Below are positions 41,239 through 53,932 of a stretch of 64,000 bases of DNA, in pieces (the stretch's first letter is position 1; every line of letters starts with the position of its first letter). The position numbers and the translations under genes were made by a program. The notes beneath the pieces are model-generated. The model was not told the origin of the DNA, did not search any database, and worked only from the letters and a program-made list of their open reading frames with translations. Location: contig CM042092.1 of NCBI GenBank assembly GCA_023512835.1, positions 43,232,258-43,296,257 of the forward strand, written 5' to 3'. The stretch comes from Taxillus chinensis (taxonomy: Eukaryota; Streptophyta; Magnoliopsida; Santalales; Loranthaceae).

Positions 41239-41890
41239 TGTCACACCCCAGATTTCCAACTCGAGGAAACCGGTTCATGACTTCCCTTCACCCACCCGGT
41301 GGGCAAGGGGAAGATGTACAAATCCAACATCCAAGCAGGACAATAAACACATTCATAATAATCCACAATAAACCGAAAGGCAAACCTCTTATCTTTATTA
41401 AATTCCAAAATCCATGACATCATCTCCAATTGGAGTTACAATAGTCTCAACATAACATTTGACTAAACACTCAAATAACAAAAGGAGTAAAGCCACAAGG
41501 CAGAAAGTCTTCCACCTTGGTGTTCCCACCTAACACCTGTAGGTCCCTGTAAAGAAAACAAACACAGTAGGAGGGGTGAGCAACAACAGCTCAGTAGGGA
41601 TCAAGTCTCCCCTAACCCATCCCATGCACCTATCATCTATATGAAAGCGTGTCTCGAAAATCTGTCTCGAAGACTCGTAGAAACACTCCCTCGAAGACTC
41701 GCTGGAAACGCGGCCTCGAAGATCTATCTCGAAGATCAAACCTTCGACCCTCAAACCTTCGAACTTCGACCCTCGGTCTTCGACCCTACGACCCAAATCT
41801 TCGGGTCTTCCACCTTTCGACCCAAGCATTTGCCCATGGTATTGTTCATCTTTGTTCCAGTTTGTTCTACCCAAAACACGGGTCATTACA
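41239..41890 (-). mobile_element. Solo LTR F (chromovirus type, minus strand)
   Basis: Read on the minus strand it starts TGTAATGACCCGTGTTTTGG and ends GGTGTGACA, the same termini as the element B LTR, and its last 400 bp match the B LTR by eye (for example the ACCGGTTTCCTCGAGTTGGA block). At 652 bp it is much shorter because the U3 part differs. GTTTG flanks both ends (41234-41238 and 41891-41895). No internal region remains. Confidence 0.88.
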
Positions 41891-41895
41891 GTTTG

Positions 41896-42332
41896 CATAA
41901 TGTGGAGTTTTGGGGTCACCTACTGTGCTTGTAGCTCACTCCTACTTTGTTGTTTACCCTTTTCAAGCATGACCCGAGACTACTGGAGGACTTTCTTCTA
42001 GGAGGACGTGCCCACTACTTTGATGTATGATACAGTATTATATTCTGTATCGATTATGTATTGTATCTTGGACATGGGTCCGTGGACAGTTGTATTTGCA
42101 CATAGTTTCTGTGATGTGATGTCTGTACGACTGATTGACATAGTATGCATGATGATGTATAGGAAGGTACAGGATTACCCTCTATGTATGACTGTACAGG
42201 TTTGCATGATTGAGGTAGCACCCGTTGTGTAGTCTCTATTGGTGCTTGTCACCAACCCCTAGACCTTTTGGGTGCAGGCAAGAGGAAGTCATGTTCCTGA
42301 TTTTGGGTTCCCTAGAATTTAGGGGTGTGACA
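41896..42332 (+). repeat. Element O 3' LTR, last segment
   Basis: This continues O to its terminus GGGGTGTGACA at 42332. The total O LTR is about 1.93 kb after removing E and F. The outer target-site duplication cannot be checked, as the 5' LTR is outside the window. Confidence 0.78.
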
Positions 42333-42809
42333 TCGACGGCCACATTAACGTCCAAATAGCTGCATTTCTGGCTATCTCTCAATACTATCAAATACGGGTC
42401 TTTACAATTATCCTCATAATAGAAGTTCTATATTTAACTTTCTCAATGTGATTTGTACAATGTTTCTTAATGCATTGTAAAGCATTGTTCATTCTTTATA
42501 ATTATTAAATTATAATTTTTTTTGTCTCACCTCTTTTTCATTGTGTTTCATATTGTCACTTTTATTCATATTAAATTATAAAAACAATTATTAAATAAAA
42601 AATATGAATATAAAATATTATTTTAATGATATAGGGAATGATTAAAAAATCTATTGTGATGTATATTTATATAGGAAAGCAAAAAATAATTTAAATCTTT
42701 AAACTTTAAAAATTATGGTATAAATAGGGAAGACCCCAAGAGGCCATCACCTCTTGTAATGTTGTTCATCATCATTATGACTTCCTAATGGCTGAGCTAC
42801 ATAACTAGT
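42333..42809. other. AT-rich spacer without recognisable features
   Basis: Between the end of element O and LTR H. It is AT-rich with no frame of note, no repeat unit and no terminal motif that I can recognise. Confidence 0.6.
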
Positions 42810-44520
42810 TGTAGGTCCCAAGTGAGTCTAGAGGAGGGGGTGAATAGACTTTCTTCGCAATGGTGGCTAATTTATTAGTTGGTTTCGGATTCCTCTACTG
42901 AGATGACTATGATGGAGGTATTTATGAAGAAGACGACGGTAGTATTGAGGATAGCGTGAGTGATGATGAACTATCAGACAAAGTTGAGATAAGAGTAAAT
43001 GCTCTTTTCTCTGCAAATCTCGGGATTGAAAAAGATGGATTATGATAGATCGAAGTGTGGAAAATAGACAACACGAAGGTCGAGAAACATGGAAGTGCTA
43101 GATCTTTGATGAATAACAAGGTTTTTTGAATAATTGAATAGATTGCTCTTGTTCTTAATTCAACACGGCGCACGACACTTGTCTAAATTCTCTTGAGGGC
43201 AGGCAATTAATGCATGGTTTATGCAATTAATGCAATTAGTTGGCAGCAATTAATGCATCATTAATGCACTATTTGCTCGGGACGCCTTGATTTCTTTGTA
43301 CAAACCCTAGTGACAATATCGCTAAGTATTGCTGTTTAGGGTTGTAAGTCTGCCTCGGAGGTAGATGCCTCGTAGGTTCGGTGACTCGAAAGATTTCGGT
43401 TAGAACTTTGTTGAAAGTAGGGAAAGTTCTTCAGGGGCACACATCGTTTAAAGTGTACAACTACGTATCTTCGAGTCTCAGGGCTAGAGTTCAGGTTGGA
43501 TTAGTCTTTTGTGTCCACTCTGTCTTCAGAAGTCTCTGACTGCAGTGCGACTCTTCGAATGGCGCTTAGAGTGACTTATTCGTAGTCCGCCGATCTACTT
43601 TTATTGTTATCCTTTACGAGTCACGACCCAGTTATATGGATCTGACGCCCGGGTCTCTCGGTTTACTATATTTGACTAAATGGCTACGAAAATCTTCGAT
43701 TCTACGAGTCTTAAACCGCTTTCTTCCTTAGTCTTTCGTAGAGCTCATAAATTGAGGTTTATTATAGCTCACGACCCTTTGGCTACAACTCTTTCACGAA
43801 GTCGATCTCCAGTCGGGAAGTGTGGCAATTTACTCATGGTATTTGTGTCTCTTGAGTCCACGAGTCTACGACTCTACGACTCTTGAGTTACGATTTCATT
43901 TACTTTCGGTCTTTGTGCATTGACTCTTCGACCTTGACCTACGAGTGCGGAGTCAGTTTTCTTTACGGTGTTGAGAGGTTTGGACTCTCGACTTTGATCT
44001 AACGAGTCTACGAGTCTGGTTTTCTTTTACCTTTGTTCGAAGGCCGACTCTGTGACTTTCGATCTACGAGTCTGAGGTCCTGTTTTCTGCGGTGTTGAAG
44101 GTTTCGACCCTACGATACGAGTCAACCGGGTCTAATTGACAATTTAATTTACGTGTTAATTGACTTAAGTATTTATGAGGACTCTACAAGTCTGTGAGTC
44201 TACGAGTCATTTAGTTTCGATTCTGATGCCCAACAACAGCCGACTCTACGAGTCTCAGGAACTTGTTGTGACACACGGTAACACTCTCTTTTCCGTCTTG
44301 TGACTCTACGACGCCGACCCTGGATCTATGAGTCCCCTGATACATCCTTTATTCGCTTTGAGTCTCCGGACTGCGGTGTACGAGTCTCTTTGCCCGTACG
44401 TGCATGTGATTTAACCTACGAATTTCGACTCTTCGACCCTACGACCTTCGGTTCTTCGAGTCTCCGAGACTTAGGCCCCATAAATTTGGCGACTTCATCC
44501 AAATCATTGTGTTTCCAACA
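42810..44520 (-). repeat. LTR H (Copia, Sirevirus-like), minus strand
   Basis: On the minus strand it starts TGTTGG at 44520 and ends CTTGGGACCTACA at 42810, with a TATTCACCCCCTCCTCTAG block like the end of LTR M. The purine tract ATGGGGAGAT sits directly upstream of the LTR start (44521-44530), so this is a 3' LTR. A 1.2-kb stretch is filled with TACGAGTC/GACTC words. The matching 5' LTR is not in the window. Confidence 0.75.
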
Positions 44521-44580
44521 ATCTCCCCATTATTTAATATGGCGACAACGGAGTACTTCAGGAAATTACGAGACTACGAG
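43370..44580. repeat. TACGAGTC palindromic word array in LTR H
   Basis: Dozens of TCTACGAGTC, GACTCTACGA and CTTCGAC words occur at irregular spacing; GACTCTACGAGTC is itself an imperfect palindrome. The array fills most of the LTR and spills just past its end. Confidence 0.75.
44521..44530 (-). promoter_or_regulatory. Polypurine tract of element H
   Basis: On the minus strand ATGGGGAGAT immediately precedes the TGTTGG LTR start, the usual Copia plus-strand primer layout. Further upstream, at 61464-61530, three more GGGGGAG tracts occur on the same strand; repeated purine tracts before the 3' LTR are a described Sirevirus trait. Confidence 0.65.
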
Positions 44581-44609
44581 TTTGATGGGAAATTTTAGAT
44601 TAATTAGAC

Positions 44610-45178
44610 GTAAGGACCCGTACCTTGAGTTAGTCATGATTAGTCACGGTTTTGCCTTACGAGTAGAGTTTTTCTAGATTTTGACCTAGTGAATGGGCTC
44701 AAATGAATTCACGTGCAAAAGGAAGAATCTTAGAATGATGTCCTCTATCTTACCACAAGTTTCAGGCCAAACGGACGTGTATGTGAGTTACGTGATATGG
44801 GTCCAATTCACGTGCAAGCGTGGTTGCCTTAAGCCCAATGCGGGAGGCTAGGGGGTGAAGTTTGAGAGCATTTGGAATCCCGTTTGGGTTGCACGTAAAT
44901 TGGGAAATTCACGTGCAAATTAACGTCTTGAAACCTTATTTTTGCATGGTTCCCTTGGTTTTGACATTCTGAGTCTTTCTCCAAGGACCATGTTGAAATT
45001 CGAGGTATTTTGGCTTTATATGGGTGCGGAAGGTGCTGCTTGTGTGATCAAAACTACGTCGTTTTGATCCTGGGTTTCTTAATCAAAACTACGTCGTTTT
45101 GATGTGGGTAGTGTCTATATAAGGAGGGCTTGAGTTTGAGTTTAGGGTTACTTGTGTTCTTATGGCTTCGAGAGAGAG

Positions 45179-45218
<40 letters not shown>

Positions 45219-45333
45219 CTCGGGCGATTGCCGTGGTGGTTCGCGTCGTTGGGAGGCTGTCCAGCGTGGAGGTTAGGACAAAAGCACAGGTAGGGATTCA
45301 TGTCCTTCCAAACTCTCCTGTGTTTTAGGATAT

Positions 45334-45371
<38 letters not shown>

Positions 45372-46576
45372 AATCCATATAGGTGTGATCTCTATTGGAT
45401 GTTGGCATGATGTGGCGTGTTGTTGATTTGATGTTGAATTTGGCTCGAGGATTTTACGGGTTTGTTTATCACATATGTGTTTGATGAAATGTCCAAGAAG
45501 TGCACACCGTGTGTTTGATAAAATATCTGTGAGGCCTGCATGCCATGTATTCAATATAATGCACACGAGACCTTGTATATGAGTGCTTGATGATATACAC
45601 GTGTGGTTGGTGTGTAAGTGTTTGATTTGTATTTGATTTTTTTGCTTTATGAGGTGATGTGTGTGACTTGTATCGACCGTGTTGGTCCTTACGAGATAAA
45701 GTGTAAATCTTGTCTTTGAGTTTACATGTTGAGATGTAATCTTATCTTTGTTAGTTGATCTGTTTGAGGCGAAGTGAGATATGGGCCAGGCACGATAAAT
45801 TTGGACCCCTTTGAGATTTGGCCGGGACGTGGTCTGAGTCTCGGTGTAGCACTCACGACGGTTGGTTGAATCACACCCATCCACGAGGGTGGATATGGCG
45901 CCCGAGGAGGTGGTTGACCATATCCCAACTCGGGTGGAAAATGTTGCGTTGGTGTCCGTACGACGTTCGCACAATGTGGTATGTCGTGTCGGCGTGGTGG
46001 CGGGGTGTCCTCTTCGCCGCCCGGTGCGGGTTCGGGTAAAGTGTTTCTTGGGTGATGTTTCTTTGCGTTAGCCTTAGGCACGACACGAGCACGACGTACA
46101 CGTATCATGCGTGTTGTGCGGTGGAGCCGGAGTGCAGGGAGACGGGATCCTGCGAGGTGTGGTTTGCTCGCCCCTCTACTATGTGTTCTTTTGCGGGGTT
46201 TAGCGGGCGGTAGGTGAAAGCGAGAGCTAGGCCCCCTGAGGCTGAAAGTTTTATATTATTTCCTTTGTTGTACTTTGGTTTTATGTGTTTGGATTTTGGT
46301 TTGGTTTTATTGATGGCTCATAGGGGTTTTCCCAGTGGGTTGTAATAAATAGTTAGTCTTTGAAATGAAATAAAATGAGATGTTGTTATTGATTTGTGTT
46401 TGTGTGCATGGTTTGGGACGGAGCATGCCCCTTGGCATGTTGCTTTGATTGTGCGGGTTTGGGGGCCTACCGTGTTAGAAGTCCTTTTAAGGTGCTTGCA
46501 CCCGACCCCTTGTCCCTTCGGGTGCGGGCATGGGCGATCCTTCTCATTTTCAAGTGGAAGGAAATTGGGCGTGACA
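44610..46576 (+). repeat. Element D LTR1
   Basis: This LTR of 1967 bp carries two palindromic promoter words (45047-45068, 45082-45103), a TATA box TATATAA (45116-45122), a (GA)n leader (45175-45214) and an (AT)n run (45341-45367). It differs from LTR2 and LTR3 at many scattered short sites, often at CTG or CAG triplets. Confidence 0.88.
45047..45122 (+). promoter_or_regulatory. Element D LTR1 promoter: two palindromes and TATA box
   Basis: Two 22-bp units contain TCAAAACTACGTCGTTTTGA, 35 bp apart, with TATATAA 13 bp after the second. The same arrangement is kept in LTR2 (52397-52418, 52433-52454, TATA 52467) and LTR3 (59846-59867, 59882-59903, TATA 59916). Confidence 0.65.
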
Positions 46577-46579
46577 ATA

Positions 46580-46597
46580 TGGTATCAGACGCGATAG
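46580..46597 (+). promoter_or_regulatory. Element D primer binding site, first copy
   Basis: TGGTATCAGACGCGATAG, three bases after LTR1; tRNA-Met type but imperfect after ten bases. The second copy at 53936 reads TGGTATCGTAGCGATAG. The two differ exactly where TCAGAGC is expected. Confidence 0.75.
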
Positions 46598-47041
46598 TTC
46601 ATGGTACAGTGGACCTAGGATAGTGGGGAGGCTGGGCTGTACCGAGACTCTTAGGAGGCGGTATAGGACACGCTGATCAACGTGGTCTATCCGGTTTTCC
46701 GAAGGGTGTACTCGGGGGTAGTTAGACCAAGGAGTAGGGCATTTGTATTTGGGTTGAGGGTGCGTACATGCATTGGCATTAGGGCACTAGTTTAATTTCG
46801 AGTATGAGTATTGTGATTAGACATCTTTGTTCTTGAAACTTGTTCTTAAAAACAAAATGTTGTTCTTTGTGAAATTCGGTGACTTTACGTGAGAGCTTTT
46901 CTTATGAATTGCTCTTGTGTAGCATACGTGATTTATGTGTGTTTAAATGTAAAAATGTTGCTTGAGTACCTCATGGCCCGTGGGGATGAGGGTGTGTAGA
47001 GGCAGAGAAAGGCGATCCTAGTTTGGTTTAAATTATGTAGT

Positions 47042-48150
47042 ATGCCTCTAGGAGAGTAACTTGAGCTACTCAGTTGTAGAAGATGAATCTTACGCACGTC
47101 TTTGGAGAGGAAGAGGACCGAGCGTGTAGAGGCGATGATCCCTGGAGCGGATCATGGCCCAAGTCGAGACCTAAGTGAGAACGTGCGAAGGCATGCGTGA
47201 GGACCTCGGGGAGAGATCCTAAGCGAGGGTGCGTCGGAGATGATGGCACGACGGTGGTGCCACCCCCCCCCCCACCCGTGGCTCGGAACCTCGTCGTAGG
47301 CGAGGAAGTGCCGGTGAGGCGGGAAGAGGAGACGATGTTGACGCGATTCGGAAAGGAACATCCACAGGGATTCGAGGAGGAGGGCCGAACCTCTAGGAGC
47401 GAGCACCGGCTGCGGCGGATCGAGCATGTGTTCTCCTTTCTTCGACCCAGGGAGGAAGGCAAAGTGAGACCAGCGATCCCAGCGGTTGGAGGAGGAAGCC
47501 TTGGAATGGTGGCTTAGCATCTCGAGAGCCGGGACATGGAGACCATGGCACAGGGAATGAGTTCCTCCGTTGTTCCACTGAGGAGTTCTTTCCCGAGTCA
47601 TTGCGGTGGCGAGGAGCGGGAGGAGTTCGGCTGAGCGGGGATCGCGCTCGGTAGCGAGTATGGCGAGATTTCAGGGGCTTGAGTCGGTTTGCTCCGGAAG
47701 CAATATCAAGGGAGGACACGAAGGCCCGTAAGTTTACCATGGGTCTCAAACCTGCCCTTAAGCAAAGGGTGGAGATCTTGCGTCGAAGACTTATCTTTGA
47801 AGTCGTGGACACCGCCAAGATTGTTGAGAGAGGATTAGAGGAGGGAAGACAGGCTCACCGAGAGCGGATGGGGCAGAGCACGCACGCCGAGCACGGGTGA
47901 AGCCAAGAGGCGAAGGGTTGAGCCCGGCGGTGGGACTTTCCCAAGGATAGGGGCCAAGCTTGATAGCTCCGCCAGATCCGTTACTTTGGAGGACGGGAAG
48001 TCTTGCTGGGAACTTCCCAAGCGGGTGTACTGTTGTGGCTGTCGGGGCACGTCGAACGTGAGTGCCCCAAGCAACACTGACGTGTCGCCGGGCGCGGGAA
48101 GGTGGGACACATCGACAAGGTGTGTTTCTGAGGAGGCAGTAGGGGAGCTA
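47042..48150 (+). pseudogene. gag: Element D internal 1 gag
   Basis: From MPLGE-like start at 47042, fragments of the family gag appear in changing frames: a poly-proline hinge (near 47260), HPQGFEEEG, RIEHVFSFLRPREE (47420-47460), LSRFAPEAISREDTKARKF (47679 onward) and a zinc-knuckle remnant near 48030-48130. Many short indels break it. Confidence 0.8.
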
Positions 48151-50270
48151 GAAGCTTAGCACAAGGGAGCGGGGGTGGAACCCGATTTCAGGCCCGACCC
48201 CTACCCCGGCACGGTCGTGAGGGCCGGTCGAGGCTAGTTCCGATCCACGCACTGGGCCACGGGGGAGAGGCAGCCACAAGGAGGATCGGAGGGCGTCCCG
48301 GTGGATGCGAGCGGGAGGAGGAAAGGGAAGGCAAGTGAGGTTGTGGTGGGGCGAGCCAGGCGAGTGTTCGCGCGACACCTCGGCACTGGCGAAATGGAGG
48401 ATCTACCATCACCCTCAGGGAAGGTGGAGCTGGACCTTCGGTGGTTCGAGTCTTATTCTAATATCCCCCAGCTGTTGTTCTTTGCATTGTTTGATCTCGG
48501 AGCTTCGTGCTCCACGATTGCTTAAGTCCTTGGTGGGAGCCTTGGACTTGATTGTGTGGAGGCTGATAGACCTACGAGGTCGAGTCCCAATAGGAGGTGT
48601 GGAGTTGATCCACCAAATGTGTCGAGTGTGCGACTTACGATAGGAGAGGTTGACCTCTCATTTGATTTGTACGTAATGCCCATGAGGACCTTTAGTTTGA
48701 TTACGGGGATGGGCTGGTTGATGGCCTTTCGGGCTAAGATTAAGGCTACATAGGCGGCAGTATCGTTCTCACACCCACGGGATCTTCTGTACCTAGTGGG
48801 TGAATGGGATGGGGATCTTGGGAGAGGCCCTGGACCGACGAGGGAGCTATGGGGCAATATTACCCATAGGCTTCCACCACAACCTTTGAGGAGGAAGGTA
48901 ACTTAGAGAAAAGGGTGTGGCAGGATGTAGTCGAGAATTTCCGGGATGTCTTTCTGGGGAGTTGTTGGAGTTGCCTCCACACGAAGTATCGAGTTCACGA
49001 TTGATTAGGTTGCCGGGGGTGGGACCCGTCTCACAAGTAGCATCCGGATGGGACTGCGAGTTGCGGGAGCATCGACGAGATAAAGGCGCGGGAGATAAAG
49101 GTTTTATCCGTCCTAATACCTCACCTTGGGGTGCACCGGTCTTGTTTGCTAAGAAGGTGATGGTTCGTTGCGACTTTGCATTGATTATCGGAAGGTGAAT
49201 CAAATAACGGTAAAGAACAAGTACCCTTTGCCGCGGATTGATGACTTATTCGACAGTGAGTGGAGCACGGTGGTTCTCAAAAAATCGATCTGCGTTCGGG
49301 ATATCACCAATTGAGGTCGAGGAGCGAGGACATCCCTAAGACGGCGTTCGGGTGCGGATACGGACAACATGGTGGTTAGTGATGCCTTTTGGGCTCCTGG
49401 CCTTTTTCTTGTGTTCATGCATCTAATGAATGGTGTTGCCCCTCTGGATTCCTTCTGGTGGTATTTATTGACGACATCCTTGTGTACTCCAAAACCCAAG
49501 TGAGCATGAGGGCACTTGGCGGTAGTGCTGCGGGCACTCACGAGATCATCAACTGTATGTTAAATTTAGCAAGTGTGACTTACGGATGCGAGAGTGCATT
49601 TTCTTGGGCATGTAGTGTCTGTAGAAGGAGTTAGAGTGGACCGACCAAGATTGAGTCCGTAGCATCTTGGAAGAGGCCCACAAATGTTTTTGAGATCGGA
49701 GTTTCTTGGTGCGCGGGGGTATTATCGGCGTTTTGTGGAAGGGTTTTCTCGGTTGGCGGCTTTATGACGGCTCTTACACGGAAGGGAGCCAACTTGAGTG
49801 GACGGACAAGTGCCGGCGGGCATTCGAGGAGTTGAAGACTCGCCTGACCTCACTGCCGGTGTTGAGTGCACGCGGGGAGGGAGTGCCATTCGAGGTGTAT
49901 TGTGATGCGTCTCGCGTTGGACTAGGGTGTGTTACGATGCAAGAGCGCGAGTCATAGCGTATGGCTCGCGGCAGTTGAAGTCCCATGTGCAAAACTACCA
50001 AACACACACGACACAGGTTAGCGGCGATTATTTTTGCCCTAAAGTCTTGGCGACATTACAGTTGGGAGAGAAATTTGTGGTATATCCTGACCCCTGGCTT
50101 ACGGTATATCTTCACCCGGCGAGACCGAAATTTGCGACAACGGAGGTGGGTGAGTACACAAATGTTTGACTTCACGCTCTCTACCACGCACAGGAAAGGA
50201 AATTTAGTGGCCACGCGCAAGTAGAAAAGGGGAAAGTTGGGGTTTCCATGAGAGAATGGAAAATGATGGA
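48151..50270 (+). pseudogene. Element D internal 1 protease, RT and RNase H
   Basis: Protease is at about 48470-48730 (ALFDLGASCS where DTGAS is expected, then [11 protein letters not shown]). RT fragments run 48950-49640 ([18 protein letters not shown], a YKPGDQH-equivalent block near 49280, [12 protein letters not shown] near 49460). RNase H runs 49800-50200 ([14 protein letters not shown]). Frames change every 50-200 bp, so nothing long is open. Confidence 0.8.
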
Positions 50271-50479
50271 GCGGTTGGCGGTCTTGGTGCGACACCTTTC
50301 GGCGATGGGGAGCTATCTGTGTCCTCTCAACTGTGATACGGAGATGTATCGAGGCGTGTCGGTGAGGACGGTTAGGCGACGTGGTGTGTGAGGTGATCCG
50401 GACCCCGGATAGAGGCCGGAGAGGCATCGAGGAGCTGGACGAGAAGGAGTTGAGCATGAGCTGAAATTTCGGGGCGTCG

Positions 50480-51780
50480 TAGTACCACCTCCCTTGCGTG
50501 AGGATGTCTTGAGGGAATTTCATCATTCCCGTTTGGCTGTACATCCGGGAGGCACTAAGATGTATCATGCCGTTCGCGCACGATTACGGTGGCAGAGGCT
50601 GAAACGGAGCGTAACGAAATTTGTTTCCGGTGCCTTACTGTCGGCAGTGAAGCGGAGAACACCAGCGACCCGTCGGTTGCGGCCTTTACACAGGCTGAGT
50701 GGAAGTGGGAGCATATTACCATGGACTTCGTGACGGGACTTCTACCATCAGGAGAAAGGACATGATTTGGGTCATAGTGGACCGCTTGACTAAGTCGGCC
50801 CATTTCTTGGCGATTCGAGGCGCGACTACATCGGCCGTTAAGCGGATGTATGTTGATGAGATTGTCCGCTTGCACGGGTGCCTTATCTATGTGTTTCGGA
50901 CGGGGGATGCGCGGTTTACATCCGGTTTAGGGGAGGTGCCGGAAGCATTGGGAACCCGACTTAATTTGAGTACCGCATTCCATCCACAGGCGATGGTCGG
51001 TCAGGAGAGGACCATTCAACATTGGAAGACTTGTTGAGGGCTTGTGTACTTGATTTTGGAGGATCATGGGCTTCCCACCTTCCTCTGGTGGAGTTTGCTT
51101 ATAATAACGATTATCGATCTTCGATTAGGATGGCCCGTTTGAGGCATTGTATGGCCGACCGTGCGGTCTCCATTATGTTGGGCGAGGAGGCGGAGAGCGG
51201 CTATGTTAGGACCTCGATTGGTCCCGGGAGGCTGCGGAGAGGTTCGTTGATTCGGCGACGCCTTACACGGCCCGAGACGGACGCGAGTCTTATGCGGATC
51301 GACGCGCCGACCGTTGGAGTTTTTGGTGGGAGACCCGTATTCCTTCGTGTTTCTCCACGGCGAGGGCATAAGAGATTTGGGGTCGGGTCCAAGTTGTCCC
51401 CTCGGTACATTGGACCGTTCGAGATTTTGAGCGAGTTGGACTGATTTTTATCGGTTGGCGTTACCACCTAGTTTGAAGCGAGTTCATAATGTTTTCCATG
51501 TATCCCGAGTGCGGAAATATCATCCGGATCCCACGCACGTGCTAGATTGGGGTACCACTGGATCTTGGAGAGGATGTGTGCATTGTCGAGGCCCCGTCCG
51601 TATTGTAGATAGGTGCGAGAAGCAGTGCGGGTAAAGCTATTAGTTGGTTCGGGTGTTGTGGCAACACGAGGGCTGGAGGAAGAGACAGGAACGTGAGGCG
51701 AGATGCGTGCTCATTATCTGTCTGTTCGAGGACGAGCAACTGCGAAGGAGGAGGGAGGGCAAGCATCAAACTTGACATAA
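50480..51780 (+). pseudogene. Element D internal 1 integrase and chromodomain
   Basis: [20 protein letters not shown] begins the zinc finger. The core is in the 50699-51037 frame ([19 protein letters not shown]) but the second catalytic aspartate block is garbled (FRTGDARFTS). GPY/F and chromodomain fragments are at 51340-51700 ([13 protein letters not shown]). The two D copies are damaged at partly the same sites. Confidence 0.8.
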
Positions 51781-51957
51781 TCGGTACTTGCCTGACTAGT
51801 TATGACCATGTAGAGTGTATAAATGTGTGAAATAATTTGTGCTTTGTTGTGTATTAATTTGTCTTTAGTGGGTGTTAGAGGCTATGCTTTGGTTGTGATT
51901 GTTTTCTTTCGTTCCCCCTTTTCTTTTCCGAGGACGAAAAGTCTTAAGGGGAGAGGA

Positions 51958-52521
51958 TGTAAGGACCGTTTTACCTTGGGTTATTCACGTTAGTCACGGT
52001 TTTGCCTTCGAGTAGAGTTTTTCTAGATTTTGACCTAGTGAATGGGCTCAAATGAATTCACGTGCAAAAGGAAAGATGCTTAGAATGATGTCCTCTATCT
52101 ACCACGAAGTTTCAGGCCAAACGGACGTGTATGTGAGTTGCACGTGATATGGGTCCAATTCACGTGCAAGCGTGGTTGCCTTAAATGATGCAAGGAGGCT
52201 AGGGGTGAAGTTTGAGAGCATTTGGAGTCCATTTGGAGTTGCACGTGAATTGGGAATTCACGTGCAAATTGGCGTGCAACCATATTTTTGCATGGTTCCC
52301 TTGGTTTTGACATTCTAATGATCTTTCTCCAAAGGACCATGTTGAAATTCTGAGTATTTTGGCCTATATGGGTGCGGAAAGGTGCTAACTTGTGTGATCA
52401 AAACTACGTCGTTTTGATCCTGGGTTTACTTAATCAAAACTACGTCGTTTTGATGTGGGTAGTGTCTATATAAGGAGGGCTTGAGTTTGAGTTTAGGGTT
52501 CTTGTGTTCCTTTGCTTCAGC

Positions 52522-52557
<36 letters not shown>

Positions 52558-53932
52558 CTCCGGGCAGTTGCCGTGGTGGTTCGCGTCGTTGGGAGCTGTC
52601 TAGCGTGGAGGTTAGGACAAAAGCCTGAGGTAGGGATTCATGTCCTTCCAAACTCTCCTCTGTTTTAGGATATTCACCTATATATATATATATATATATA
52701 TATATGTAAATCCATATAGGTGTGATCTCCTATATGGATGTTGGCCTTCAGTGGCATGTTCTGTTGATTTGATGTTGAATTTGGCCTGAGGATTTTCTGG
52801 GTTTGTTTATGCACACTATGTGTTTGATGAAATGTCTAAGAGGTCTGCACACCATGTGTTTGATAAAATGTCTCGTGAGGCCTGCATGCCATGTATTCAA
52901 TATAATGCCTGTGAGACCTTGTATATGAGTGCTTGATGATATACCTGTGTGACTGGTGTGTACCGTGTTTGATTTGTATTTGATTTTTAGCCTATGAGGC
53001 TGATGTGTGTGACTTGTATCGACCATGTTGGTCCTTCGAGATAAAGTGTAAATGTCGTGCGAGTTTACATGTTGAGATGTAATGCTATCTTCGTTCGTTG
53101 ATCTGTTTGAGACCGAGCCGAGATATGGGCCAGGCACAATAGCTGGACCCCTTTGAGATTTGGCCAGGACGTGGTCCTGAGTCTCGGTGTAGCACTCACG
53201 ACGGTGGGCTAAGTCTACACCCATCCCCGAGGGTGGATATGGCGCCCGAGGAGGTGGTTGACCATATCTAACTCGGGTGGAAAATGTTGCATTGGTGTCC
53301 ATGCAACATTCGCTTGAATGTGGTATGTCATGTCGGCTGTGGTGGCGGGGTGTCCTCTGCCCTTCGGTGCGGGTTCGGGTAAAGAGTGTTTACTTGGGTG
53401 ATGTTTGCCGCGTTAGCCTTAGGCACGACACGAGCACAAGCATACACATATCATGCATGTTGTACGACGGACGGGTCCCGGGGAGACGGGATCCCTACCG
53501 AGCCGTGGTTTGCTCACCCCTCCTATAAACCGTTCTTTTGCAGGGGTTTAGCAGGCGGTAGGTGAAGGCCGAGGAGCTAGGCCCCCGAGGCTGAAAGTTT
53601 TATATTATTTCCTTTGTTGTACTTTGGTTTTATGTGTTTGGATTTTGGTTTGGTTTTATTGATGGCTTCATAGGGGTTTTTCCCCGACTGGTTGTAATAA
53701 ATAGTTAGTCTTTGAAATGAAATAAAATGAGATGTTGTTATTCAATTTGTGTTTGTGTGCATGGTTTGGGAGTAGGAGCATGCCCCTTGGCATGTTAGCT
53801 TGATTGTGCGGGTTTGGGACAAAGACCTGCTAGAAGTCCTTTTAAGGTGCTTGCACCAACCCCTTGTCCCTTCGGGTGCGGGCATGGGCAGTCACTACTC
53901 ATTTCCAAGTGGAAGGAAATTGGGGCGTGACA
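51958..53932 (+). repeat. Element D LTR2 (shared middle LTR)
   Basis: 1975 bp, TGTAAGGACC to GGCGTGACA. It is preceded by the purine tract AAGGGGAGAGGA and followed by a primer site, so it acts as 3' LTR of internal 1 and 5' LTR of internal 2. It holds the promoter words, a TATA box (52467-52473), a (GA)n leader (52525-52553) and the hairpin at 52710-52739. It is closer to LTR3 than to LTR1. Confidence 0.9.

Noticed and set aside
42333..42809. A possible host gene or promoter between O and H
   Set aside because: Only AT-rich sequence; no frame, splice pattern or promoter element that I can defend.
45273..45974. 233-aa minus-strand frame in D LTR1, with relatives at 52748-53302
   Set aside because: It runs through an (AT)n microsatellite and lies antisense in an LTR; the LTR2 and LTR3 equivalents do not keep the same frame.
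47070..47462. Minus-strand frames opposite D gag and RT (also at 50056-50568 and 56170-56562)
   Set aside because: They are shadows of the plus-strand coding regions in GC-rich sequence.
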